Source: Deinandra increscens subsp. villosa
Taxonomy: Eukaryota; Streptophyta; Magnoliopsida; Asterales; Asteraceae
DNA length: 64,000 nucleotides
Assembly (NCBI GenBank): GCA_039602395.1
Contig: JBCNJP010000006.1
Span: 8,152,766-8,216,765 of the forward strand
Reading direction: 5' to 3'
The notes under the pieces are model-generated. The model ran no database searches. It saw nothing but the letters and a program-made list of their open reading frames with translations, and was not told where the DNA came from. The position numbers were made by a program, and so were the translations under genes. The first letter of the stretch is position 1, and each line of letters begins with the position of its first letter. Positions 34,618 to 45,000 of the stretch are shown piece by piece.

Positions 34618-36560
34618 AAAAGCTTGGTGTGCTTTGGTGTATATATAAAATATGATATTATTTTGTGACACTTTTTTAGCATTTGAAACTTTTAATTTTA
34701 AAAAACCTGATTTACTAACAACTATTATTTCACCACATCACGGGTATGTACCTATCGTGGAGCAGTATAGTAGTGGTAAGTTGAATCGGGGTCGATCAAG
34801 GACACAATGGAAAGTGGAGATTTTAATACTTTATCTTCATTAACGTCTAACCAAATCTATTTAGTTTGAAAATGTTTAAGTAGACTAAAATATAAAGAAG
34901 AAAAGAAAATAAAGATAAAATAAGATGGTGTTTTTAGTTTTGTAAATCGAAGTTAATATTACTTCAGAGAACTTACCAATGGTTAAGGAAGATTAAATAA
35001 TCATTTATACTCTTGCTTAAGATTGGTTACCACCAGAAGACCAACCATCTTTCGGAATCTTAGGTTGATTCACCATCCAACGGTCAATCTTCCGCGAGGA
35101 GTACAAACGCCGAGGGAAGGTGCTGCTAGCGAACAAACGAAGTGGTGTAATGCCACTTAGTTACGGGTCCCTCAAATCGGCCTACTTACCGTACTCGACA
35201 CGCCTTTCTGAACTAGCGTGCCAAATTATTTTATTATGAAAATTATATTTTTAAGGGACTAAGGTCCGTTTCTTCCGTACACCGCTCTCGCGCATATACA
35301 TCCAACATAACCAGAGCCAAGTTCACAAACACGTACCATCTTGACTTCCGTGAAGTGACAAAATATTACCAACCCCCATTCCCAACCAAATACTTTCAGC
35401 CCGCACTTGCGTGACAGCTGAGTTTGCTTACATACACATAAGGACCTCGAACGTATTATGTAGCATGGGGCGCGAGTCACCTTAAAGGATCATACATCGT
35501 CCTCCAACCGGGTGTCAGAGGTCCGACCTTTGGGATATCGAATTCCCAAATGGTTTGTGATACGTAGAGCACGTTTGGTTCAGAAAATTAATAATAAACT
35601 TTCAATAAAAAGGGTTTTCATAAAGTCATTAGACACACCTTAAACAAGCTTATAAAGCCATTAACCAACCCACCAAAGGTTTATTAGAGTTTAGCCAAAC
35701 ATGGCTTCAAAGATTTTATTAAGAGAAGAAGAAAGATTCATAGACAAATACTTTGCAAAAACGACTTAAGTTATATATCTTATAAACTTGACTTACAAAA
35801 CATAAAAACGCCAAATGGCTCAATACAAGGGGGAGAAATGAAAGAATTGAGCGGTTTTCAAATGAGGGAGGAGGCTGGTATTTATAGGCTGGTCATGGAG
35901 TTTGGCACGGCCTGTGCCTAGTTTGGCATGTGGCATGCTGACTCAGCGAGATCTTTCGGAATCGGGCTTCTGACATCGCACGACCCGTGATAAACTAGAC
36001 ACGGCCATGTGAAACAGTGGGCACGGGACGTGTCTTAAGAGGAATTGGGCGTGCTGAGTCAGGCCGGTGATCTTCAAATCTTCGAGCATCAGGAGCACGG
36101 GGCGTGTCTTCCGTGGTACGGGACGTGCTGATTCAGGCTTGATTCAGAGGCACGGGGCGTGTTGAGTCAGAAGGCTTTTAGACCAAAAAAAGTAAATTTT
36201 AGTTTGGCACGCCCGTGCCAAAGTATGGCACGGGGTGTGTTGAACTTTAATCATGCCATTTTGACCTCATAGTTTTCTTCCTCTCGCCGAGATACTCAAA
36301 ATTCACTATTTATGGGTCCCGTAACTCTTTTTCTAGCCCGAGATATGCGTCCGTAAAATTTGTATGCGGTCTCTAAGCACACATTTGTCTTCCAGCAGTT
36401 GTGCTCCGTGCCGTGGCTATGTTTAAGAGTTACCACCTTGTCTTGACTTGAGTGAGACATATATGAGGGCATATTATCCATTTTGCAAGGTCATAGCTTG
36501 GTTCTTGGCACAAAATCGCGAAGTCTTCATATTTTCTTTATTTTTGAGCATTTCTGACTT

Positions 36561-36972
36561 CTTTTGTGATTTTCTCCTGGATTACACTAAAAACAATTAA
36601 AAATAAAACAATATAACAATATTTTGATAATAGTTAGTCAGATATAACCCAAAACGTGAGGAATATTTGATATAAAAATATGTATAATTTAGCACATATC
36701 AGGTGCATAGCAACAAAAACACTTGATAAGTGTAACCCTTAAGAGTGACCTAGTATATATACATTTCTTTTGTGATTTTCTCCTGGATTACACCGAAAAA
36801 AATTAAAAATAAAACAATATAACACTATTTTGATAATAGTTAGTCAGATATAACCCGAAACGTGAGAAATATTTGATATAAAAATATGTATAATTTAGCA
36901 CATATCAGGTGCACAGCAACAAAAACACTTGATAAGTGTAACCCTTAAGAGTGACCTAGTATATATACATTT
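36561..36972. repeat. 206-bp tandem duplication across the LTR edge
   Basis: 36561-36766 and 36767-36972 are head-to-tail copies, equal in length with about six substitutions. Each contains the first ~140 bp of the gypsy 5' LTR plus ~65 bp of flanking DNA ending GTATATATACATTT, so the duplication arose after the element inserted. Confidence 0.9.
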
Positions 36973-38136
36973 ATATAAACCAGTCAGTGTTTGTCTAAAA
37001 ATTGCTTAACAACAACGCAAACGTCTGAAGTTGCTTAACAAATAGTAGATAGCAGGGAGTGACTCAAGACCGACCATGTTCACCCGAGGACACATTGGTT
37101 GATTTAGTTCCTACTAGATTTATGTCCAAGTAAGTTCATATGATTCATGTTATCACACAAAATCACCTTTCATGCATCAATGGTTCATATAGCATACGAA
37201 TTCCTATAAAAGTTTCCTTTAATGGGAGGCTGTACCATACATGCATACATTTGTCCTAATTCTTGATGTAATGTGCACACAACATAGATCATAGAATAAC
37301 ACATATTAAACCGTTTACAAGTTCGACCAACACAACCCATACAGTGCGAAGTCAACGGGACGACTTTATACAGTCTTGTCTTTCCCACCGAGGCGGGAGA
37401 CTTAGAACACTGTATGGTGCATGGTTTTGCATACCAAAACAAGTTGCACAATATATCATGTCACACAATTGGTCCCTAGCATGAACGAGTACAAAAATCA
37501 CTTTACAAAGTAGTTTAAGCATACATGCAATTGTATGCGATTTGTGTCTAAATTTGATGTTCCGACGATCGGTCCATAACCTGACCTAAACATGGAATTA
37601 AGTTCCCAAATTTTGCATACACTAAGTTACACATTTTCTAAACAAGTTCTATGAAGAAGTCATTAACAAATAGCAAATATAACTAGTCAAAATATCAATG
37701 CAACTATGTACATTCCGGAACGTTGTTGTTTGTGCACTGACTTTGTTACCACAGAACCGATGTCCAAATGGTAACCAATGAGAGTGCCACCAGTGCCATT
37801 TGAACGGTAACACATAAAGGTAAATTTAGAAAAAATAATCACTCAATTTTGTTAAGAACTGAGTGAGTTATGATGTTTCAAAGTTGGTTAAAAATCTAGA
37901 CAAAATCTATTCGAAAACGTGAATTGCAATTAATGGTTTAAAAGGGTTTTGACCATGAGTTCGAATTCAAAACGTCATGATACCATCTAAACAACAATTA
38001 TCATCCAATATACTCAATAATTTCAGATTATAAGCACATCCAACAATTTGATCAATCACCAATTGATGACGTATGTCAGGTTTGAATGATGTCACACGCA
38101 TACATGTTTCGGACATCCAACCTCAGACACACATGT
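36973..38136. other. Non-coding; distal part may be gypsy LTR U3
   Basis: No recognisable protein. The right part probably belongs to the LTR that ends at 38962, but I could not place its TG start or a target duplication. Confidence 0.3.
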
Positions 38137-38605
38137 CAACCAAGTCAAGGTCGACTGACCACAAACAAGAAGGTCGAATGACCAGTCGACCAAGTCAAGT
38201 TCGACTAACCATAAACAAGAAGGTCGACTGACGATAGGGTCGAGTGACAAGTCGACTAAGTCAAAGTCGACTGACAACAAGCAAGAAGGTCGACTGACGA
38301 TAGGCCGACAGACAAGTCGACCAAGTCAAGGTCGACCGACCACAAACAAGAAGGTTGACTGATGATAGGTCGACAGACAAGTCGACCAAGTCAAGGTCGA
38401 CTGACAACAACCAAGAAGGTCGACTAACGATAGGCCGACAGACAAGTCGGCCAAGTCAAGGTCGACCGACCACAAAAAAGAATGTAGACTGACGATAGGT
38501 CGACAGATAAGTCGACCAAGTCAAGGTCGACTGACCATAAACATGAAGGTCTACTCGCAACATGCCGACAGACTAGTCGGCCAAACGTTAGCCGACCGAC
38601 CATCA
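38137..38605. repeat. 65-bp minisatellite, about 7-8 units
   Basis: Units of about 65 bp: CAAGTCAAGGTCGACTGAC, then ACAAACAAGAAGGTCGACTG, then ACGATAGGTCGACAGACAAG, then TCGAC. Each carries three to four GTCGAC or near-GTCGAC palindromes. The first unit is shortened and the last ones are more diverged. It lies upstream of a TATA box in what looks like the U3 of a gypsy LTR. Confidence 0.88.
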
Positions 38606-38666
38606 ACCTACTCTAGTCGAACCCTAACAGGTCGATTGATGGCACTACGAGACAAATTTTGAGGGT

Positions 38667-38674
38667 TATAAATA
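38667..38674 (+). promoter_or_regulatory. TATA box of gypsy LTR
   Basis: TATAAATA in GGGTTATAAATACCCC, about 60 bp after the minisatellite and 290 bp before the LTR end, the expected place for an LTR promoter. Confidence 0.6.
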
Positions 38675-38963
38675 CCCCTCAACCCCCAGGTATATTCTCA
38701 AGACATTCAATGCGCTCCTTCTCGTCTGATTACACTTAATCTGTCGAAACGCATACTTATTCTCACGCCCGAGCTTGGTCGTAGGACACCCTGTCTTGCT
38801 CCCCAAGAACAACGACGCTTATGTTTTTCAGGTGTTAGATCAAGTCTCAAGTAGCCGAGTCGACTGCCCGTCATCAGTTCCATCTTCCTTGTAGTCCGAC
38901 TGCTAAGTTGATTCGTCCTAGATTCTAACCTATCTAGTCATCTTCGGTAGCCCGATTCTACAT

Positions 38964-38981
38964 TGGCGCCATCCATGGGAC
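38964..38981 (+). promoter_or_regulatory. Gypsy primer-binding site next to LTR end
   Basis: TGGCGCCATCCATGGGAC immediately after CTACA (LTR end at 38962), close to the TTGGCGCCGTCTGTGGGAA-type sites of plant gypsy elements. A perfect 10-bp stem (38979-38988 with 38997-39006, loop of 8) follows at once. No gag follows, so the element is truncated shortly after. Confidence 0.75.
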
Positions 38982-39006
38982 CACAAAGAAAACATGCTTT
39001 GTGGTC

Positions 39007-40150
39007 CTGCTCCTTTTGCGTGTTTCAGTTACCTGATACGACATTTAATCCCGGTCCAAAACGGCTTTACAGGTTCTAAACCTCCTTATATTAACAATTT
39101 TCATGCTTATGTGAATAAAACTCACGATACGTATGTCATGTTTTAGCTTCTAGTTACTAGTACACGTATACATATATTCATGCATACTCTATTATATATT
39201 GTTACAATATCCTGTGGGTAATTTCCTAATATTAATATGTTATGGCACATGTAAGATAACTCATCCATGAATTCTCACACATGAATGAGGCCGATCGAGG
39301 ATTTCTTATACTTAAATATGTCATTTGGTTTATGATATAATCCATTGCTAAATTTTTATAATGAACTGTCATGTTGGATTTATTGCCCATGAAGTATCTA
39401 CACGTAACTTACAATTGTTTACGCTATGACCTACTTTTCTTTCATGTCGTGGGTTCTCAACTGATTGTCCCACACAACGTGACTTGATAACGAAATTGGC
39501 TATATGGAAAAATTCATCATAGACTGGTACAACCCATGTTACACATGGTATAATAGCTCTATGCATACCCTCTACGAATGGCGTATAGTAAGAGCTCAGG
39601 GACTTAATGGAGTCTAACAGATACATACGACAAAATGAATAGGTACATCTTCCTATATATTTATCATATTTAGCTTTCAACTTACCTCACATCTTCACTT
39701 CAAAAATGGAAAATTACCAAAAGAGCCATTGACCCATTTTAAATTAACAAAACAATCTTTGACTTACTCATTTTCAAAAATGGCCTTTGACTTAAAATAG
39801 AGCAAACGGATCGAGCGAATATAAGTTGAATATGGCCAATGTATTTTATACTTTTAATATTTTAGATTTTAATCTTTTAATTAATTAAGCTCCTTAATTT
39901 GTTTTTACTTAATGATTTATATTCAATAACTTTTTCTAAAAATCTAAATACACAATACTTTATAAAACATTTTTCTGAACATTTAACCTAAGTTTTATTA
40001 AAAACGGAGTTATTTTTTGAAATAGCAATTAAGTCTTGTAACAGACTTTCTATAACTCTTAAAAGACGGGTTCAAATAATAAAGTATTCTAGTTGGAGAG
40101 AATGTGTAATTAATTATATAAAATTTTAAAGAGTTCTACTTAAAAAAAAA
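39007..40150. other. Non-coding AT-rich DNA
   Basis: No supported gene. A 103-codon minus-strand frame at 39369-39680 has no recognisable motif and lies in unremarkable sequence. It is followed by AT-rich DNA with homopolymer runs. Confidence 0.35.
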
Positions 40151-40151
40151 A

Positions 40152-40536
40152 GTAAACATCGTTTTTGGTCCTTGACGTTCGCTCCTTTTATCCCTTTTAA
40201 TCCAAGTTTTAAAAAATCTGATTTTGGTGTCTCACTTTTCATTTCTGTATCAATTTTGGTCAAAATCTAAAATCTGTTTAAAAGAACCGTTAGTTAAGTC
40301 AACCTGAGGGTATGTTAGTACAAAATAAAACGAAGATCATTTATACTTAGACAAGAGTTAAGGTAAATGACTAAAATACCCTCAGGTGGGTTAACTAACA
40401 GTTCTTTTAAATAGATTTTAAATTTTGAACCAAAATTGGTACAAAAAATAAAATATGAGGCACCAAAGACAGATTTTTAAAAACTTTGGAGTAAAAGGGA
40501 TAAAAGGAGCAAATATCAAGAACCAAAAACAAAGTT
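40152..40536. mobile_element. Palindromic MITE-like inverted repeat
   Basis: Two arms of about 165 bp form an imperfect inverted repeat, from GTTTTTGGTCC..GCTCCTTTTATCCCTTTTA on the left to its reverse complement on the right, around a centre near 40330. The shared AACGGTTCTTTTAAA and CCTGAGGGTA blocks lie nearest the centre. No clean target duplication could be found, so superfamily is left open. Confidence 0.7.
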
Positions 40537-40997
40537 TATTAAAATAATAACTTGTAAAATTTAGATTCATTTTCTAAATAAAATTCAATATGAGTCTTTA
40601 AATATTAGAAACAAAGAGTATAGGGAAGTTTCGATATTAGAACAAATTTATAGAAAAACACACAAGATTATTTGCTAAAAAGTATAACCAAATAAAAATC
40701 TTAATAAAAAATATAGGCTGCAATAAATAGAATAGATTTGTTAAAATATAATAGTTATAAAAAATAGTTACGGAGTAAACCATAACTTTTTTTAAAAAAA
40801 AAAATAAAAGAATAGATTTGTTAAAAAGATAGATCCAAATAATTTTTTTGAACAAAATACTTTTTAGAAATTTTACTACTATATTTTTTTGAACTCACAC
40901 TCTTCGAAATTTTATATAATCCTTACATTTTTCCTTGACTACAAGACTATTTATTTTTCTAAGAAGTTATAGAAGATTGGTTACGAGACTTAATTAT
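40537..40997. other. Non-coding AT-rich DNA
   Basis: Very AT-rich with poly-A and poly-T runs; nothing recognised. Its last five bases (ATTAT, 40993-40997) would be the left copy of the target duplication of the minus-strand Sirevirus-like element. Confidence 0.35.
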
Positions 40998-41192
40998 TGT
41001 CAGGACCGATTTTCATTTGATTCATCACACGAGTGCGGAAATCACGTGTGATGATCATTCTTGGTTGAATCAGCAACATTGCATTGCCATCGCCTCTGAA
41101 ACTCAAGGAAGAACACCAAGAACACACACACAAACACACAGTGCTCCTCAGGAGGTTCTCTCAAGGCTTAATTAGGGTTTCCTAAGGATTCC

Positions 41193-41200
41193 TATTTATA
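41193..41200 (-). promoter_or_regulatory. TATA box in the 3' LTR
   Basis: Minus strand GGGTATAAATAGG. It separates U3, with the repeated motif array upstream, from about 195 bp of R/U5. Confidence 0.7.
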
Positions 41201-41287
41201 CCCAATGAGGAGCACAAGTGTCAATGCACAGAATACAAGGAGAATCACACGTCACATCAAGAAATCATTAAATTCGACTAACACTTT

Positions 41288-41715
41288 TGTCAGATCGTTA
41301 TGTTGCCCAGGTCAGGTCGTTAGCCAGGTCGTTAAGAACAAACCAGATCGTTAACCATGTCAGGCAGATCGTTAACTTAAACATGCAGATCGTTAGCTAA
41401 ACAAGCAGATCGTTAAACAATCATGCAGATCGTTAACAAGTATGCAGATCGTTAACACCAAACCTGATAGTTAAGACCAAGGTATGTCATCGTTAAGGCT
41501 AGTTGGGACAACCAGATCGTTAAGCACAGGATGGGCAAGTCGTTAAGACATGAGGGCAGATCGTTAAGTAGACAAGAGGAGGCAGGTCGTTAAGTACATT
41601 TCTCAGGCAAGTCGTTAAGGCAAAATATACTCAAGTCGTTAAGACCTTTGAGCAAATCGTTAATCACAACAAGGGTCAAATCGTTAAGGGCATAACAGCC
41701 TGATCGTTAAGAACA
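41288..41715 (-). repeat. Array of ~20 CTTAACGATC motifs in LTR U3
   Basis: About 20 copies of a core CTTAACGATCTG on the minus strand (CAGATCGTTAAG on plus), with single-base variants, spaced irregularly every 17-35 bp in otherwise unrelated sequence. This is not a tandem satellite: the spacers differ in length and sequence while the 10-12 bp core is held. It lies directly upstream of the LTR TATA box, where transcription-factor sites would act. Confidence 0.88.
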
Positions 41716-41984
41716 ACTCAAACCTGAAAAATATTCTAAGTGTTGAACAACCTATCAAACATACAAACACAAGATTAACACACATGTAAATCAAGCTGAA
41801 CCAACATATGATAAAGAACAAACATACAAAATAAGTATTCAAAGTTCAATGTCAACTAAGTTATTACAAACTGAAATATTCAAAATACATAGATAGCAAA
41901 ATACATGTTGGTTCTGCAGCTTCACCTGTGATCTTGTACTTGGGTTCGCGTGTTCGTGTTATCACCAACCTCCAGGTTCCAACA

Positions 41985-41999
41985 ATTCCCCCTTTGGTG
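41985..41999 (-). promoter_or_regulatory. Polypurine tract of Sirevirus-like element
   Basis: Minus strand CACCAAAGGGGGAAT directly before the LTR start TGTTGG. It follows the extra-ORF stop codon by only 25 bp. Confidence 0.85.
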
Positions 42000-42024
42000 G
42001 TAATACGAACAACCTCCATCATCA

Positions 42025-45000
42025 TCATCTTAACTGTCCAAGAAGCTTCAATAGGAATCGCCAGTATCTCCTAGCCAACCTGTTGTACTTGCGGTCATAG
42101 CAGTAGATTTGGGTTTCCCAGAGCACCCAAAGATCTTTTCTTGCAAATTTCTTCAGATCTGAGTAGTGCCACATTTCAAGTTTCCTGTCTGGCCCTCTGC
42201 ACAAATGACTTATCCCTCGACTGTCTATTTCCCATCTTTCCAAGTTCGCCAGACTTTCAGTTTTCATCCTTCCGGCGTTAATACATTCCCAACTCCACCA
42301 TTTAAGGAACAGTAGGAAGTAGTTTGCATCAACAACCTCATAGGGCTTCAGTCTGGGTGGAACTGTTTCAAGACGACCATAAAAGATCCAACGCAAGTAG
42401 CAAATGGGCAACAACCTGAGTTCAATTGCAGCAAAGAGTCTGATTGGTTCAGCATTTTCACGTTCAATCACCAACTCATGTGTCTGAGCACTGTAGTACC
42501 AATCCTTGATTGGATTCTTCTTCAGATTACCCTCGATCTTCTTAGTCTTTATGTTCTTGCTTATGTTGGAGTAGATCTGCTTGTAAGGGACTTTAGCTCG
42601 TCTCTTCTCAAACCGTTCATGTTCCTTCAACTCTTCTTCTCTGGTCTGCTTGTGATACCTATTGAGGTAGGTGGCGTGCACCAAACTTTGAGCTATCACG
42701 GCAATCTCAGCATTAGAATGATTGATAATGTCAAATCGTCTCAATTCTTTAAGCTCCCAGGAGAAAAGCTTCATAAGGTCTCTAACAGTTGCGAAGAATT
42801 GAACGAACCCATTTCTTCTTTTAACAATGAAAGCCCCGAACTCGTGATCATACTTCCATCCCAAAATTTTCATTGCATCAGGATGCTCAGAAGTAGAAGG
42901 CATCTCCTTGAGCTTACGTGCAGTGAACTGCATCATAGCTCTAGTGTGAGGGAGCATCTCCTTCCATTCATCTACCAAGGTGGGAGCATCCCTGAGTCGA
43001 TGACTCTCTACCCGCTCCTGTTCCATCATGTTGATTCTTCTGTTCCTGGTCTCAGCATCATCATCCATAAATTGCTTGACCATCTTTCTCAGTCCGGGCA
43101 ATCGCTTGAAGATGTAGTCTTTTCTAGCGATATTCCTTACTGCCAAGAAGTCTCGAAGCTCTCGTTTGTTCATGGAGTTGACTTTGGCCTGGATAGACTT
43201 GGGACTAGGAGGGCTGGGCAGCTGACTATTTGGGTCGGCAGGTGGTGCCCGATATCTTGTATGCATTTGATGAAGCTTTTCAGACAATCCATCATTGAAT
43301 TGGACATAGTCCACATCTTGATCTGTGTCAGCATATGGATTCTCAAATGCCTTCTTCGGGTCTTTCAGACTACAGTCAGGGTTTTCATTCAGCAGATTCT
43401 CCATATCCATTTCATCAGTATACATCTCAACAATTTGATAGGTGTTGAAAGTCATGAGATATTGGAAGGATAACCCACGCTCTATCAGTGCTCTGACATA
43501 ATTTGCTGCATCAGAGTGATCATCAGGGTGTACACCATCGCCAGTTTCATTGGGAATCACCTGGATCAATGGATCAGATAGATTTGAGTTTGGCTCCATA
43601 GGCATTGAATCATTTCCCAAGATAGTGGTATTCAGGTGTCGAGTTTGACGACGAATCTCAGCTTCTCTATCTTCAAACACTTTCAAAATTTCATCTGCCC
43701 TAGCCTGTTGAGCCAATCTAAATTGCTCTTCTTTAGCTTTCCGCTTCTTTTCTGCATCCTCAAACTCCTCTTGCGGTGTCATCTTCTGTTTCCCCTTGTC
43801 TCTTCGACTCAGTGTACGAGTGGTTTCGGATGGACCAGTTTCTGTAGAAGGTTGTTCTAGAAGCTCTGGATCCGCCACGTTTACAGGTACGTTGTCAGCA
43901 ACCAACGGTGACTCTGGTCGAGGAGGGAGACCCATAGGACTGTATCTTAACCGTTCCGGAGCGATTTGCCTTATCCCGGTCCTGTATTCATATTCTTCAA
44001 GGGTTAAAGGATAGAAGCCTCGGTTTCGATCAATTCTGCTAGCCATGTTCAGCCAGTTTCTTCCAGGGTTTGCAGGACGATCATCAGGCTCTGGTCCAAA
44101 AATATCCTCGGGATATGGTCTTCTCTGGACAGCTTGAGTAACTATCACAGAGGAACCAGTGGCAGCAGCAGTTGAGTTGGAAGGCAAAGTAGAAGATTGC
44201 TCTTTAGTGACATCATCTAACGATTCATTCTGATCTTCTTCAGTGGATGGTAAGGCTAATGCAAGTTGATGTTCCACCGTCTCAACCTGTTCACCCACAA
44301 ATGGTACTGCATTGAGTGGGGAAATGGGATCAAGGTGGATTACTTCTGTTTCAGCTTCTTCTTCAAACTCTTCTTCCTTGACATTGTCTAGGATGTCATC
44401 ATCATACTCATCACCAGCAAATTCCAAATCTATGAAGTTCAGAGGGTTTGACCGATTCACAAGGAGATCAAGACGGTCAACCAATTCTTCGGCATCATTC
44501 AAATCATCTGGGTTTACTGAGATATTCTCCACAATTTGCTCTTCTGGATTTTCCTCAATGACGGTCACAATGCTTCTGGAGCTGGGATCAGTAGCAAGAA
44601 CAGTGGAATAAAAGTCCTTGAAAGTTTCTCTACCTGCATCCAGAAAAGCTGGGTCAACAGACATGTGCTGAACTTCTTCCATTGCTGGAACCAAAGCGTT
44701 AGAAGGATCTGTCTGTGACGGTTGGACTGGAGGAGCAAGTTGGAGCTGTAGTGATACACTCCTCGGAATGTCTGGAGCAACACCAATTTCACCAGCAGTA
44801 ATAGCCAGTGGGGCTCTTGAGGAAGAAGCAGCAGCAGCTTCTAGTGCGGCCATAGTAAACCTTGTAAGTTTTGGATTCTCAGGCGGTGGCACCATATAAT
44901 GCAAGCTGTTGTAGATTTGCATTTGCATTTCCTCATCTTCATATGGTTCACTGTTCAAGAATGCGTCACCATATGATGCATCCACTTCAGAATCAGAATC

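Larger units (their letters stand above)
32862..36701 (-). mobile_element. Internally deleted Tat/Athila-type gypsy element
   Basis: Minus-strand element recognised from its primer site and a long repeated segment. The 5' LTR is 36701-34625 (about 2.08 kb, starting TGATATGTGC on the minus strand). The primer site is 34617-34600. About 570 bp of internal DNA follow, then a 3' LTR remnant (34024-32862) that matches only the distal 1.15 kb of the 5' LTR (34625-35776). gag-pol and the first kilobase of the 3' LTR are gone, so a deletion has fused leader or env-side sequence to a partial LTR. Confidence 0.75.
40998..41984 (-). repeat. 3' LTR of the Sirevirus-like element
   Basis: 987 bp; on the minus strand it begins TGTTGGAACC and ends GGTCCTGACA (TG...CA, with matching TGT..GACA ends). 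The start is fixed by the abutting polypurine tract. It contains the motif array and TATA box listed separately. The 5' LTR is outside the window, so identity cannot be judged. Confidence 0.8.

Noticed and set aside
41288..41715. CRISPR-like array of short repeats with variable spacers
   Set aside because: The core is only 10-12 bp and variable, spacers are 7-25 bp of unequal length, there are no cas genes, and the setting is a plant LTR retrotransposon.
42478..43473. 331-codon plus-strand frame
   Set aside because: It lies entirely antisense to the 1694-codon extra ORF. Its composition is what the complement of that acidic/basic protein gives, and no domain is visible.
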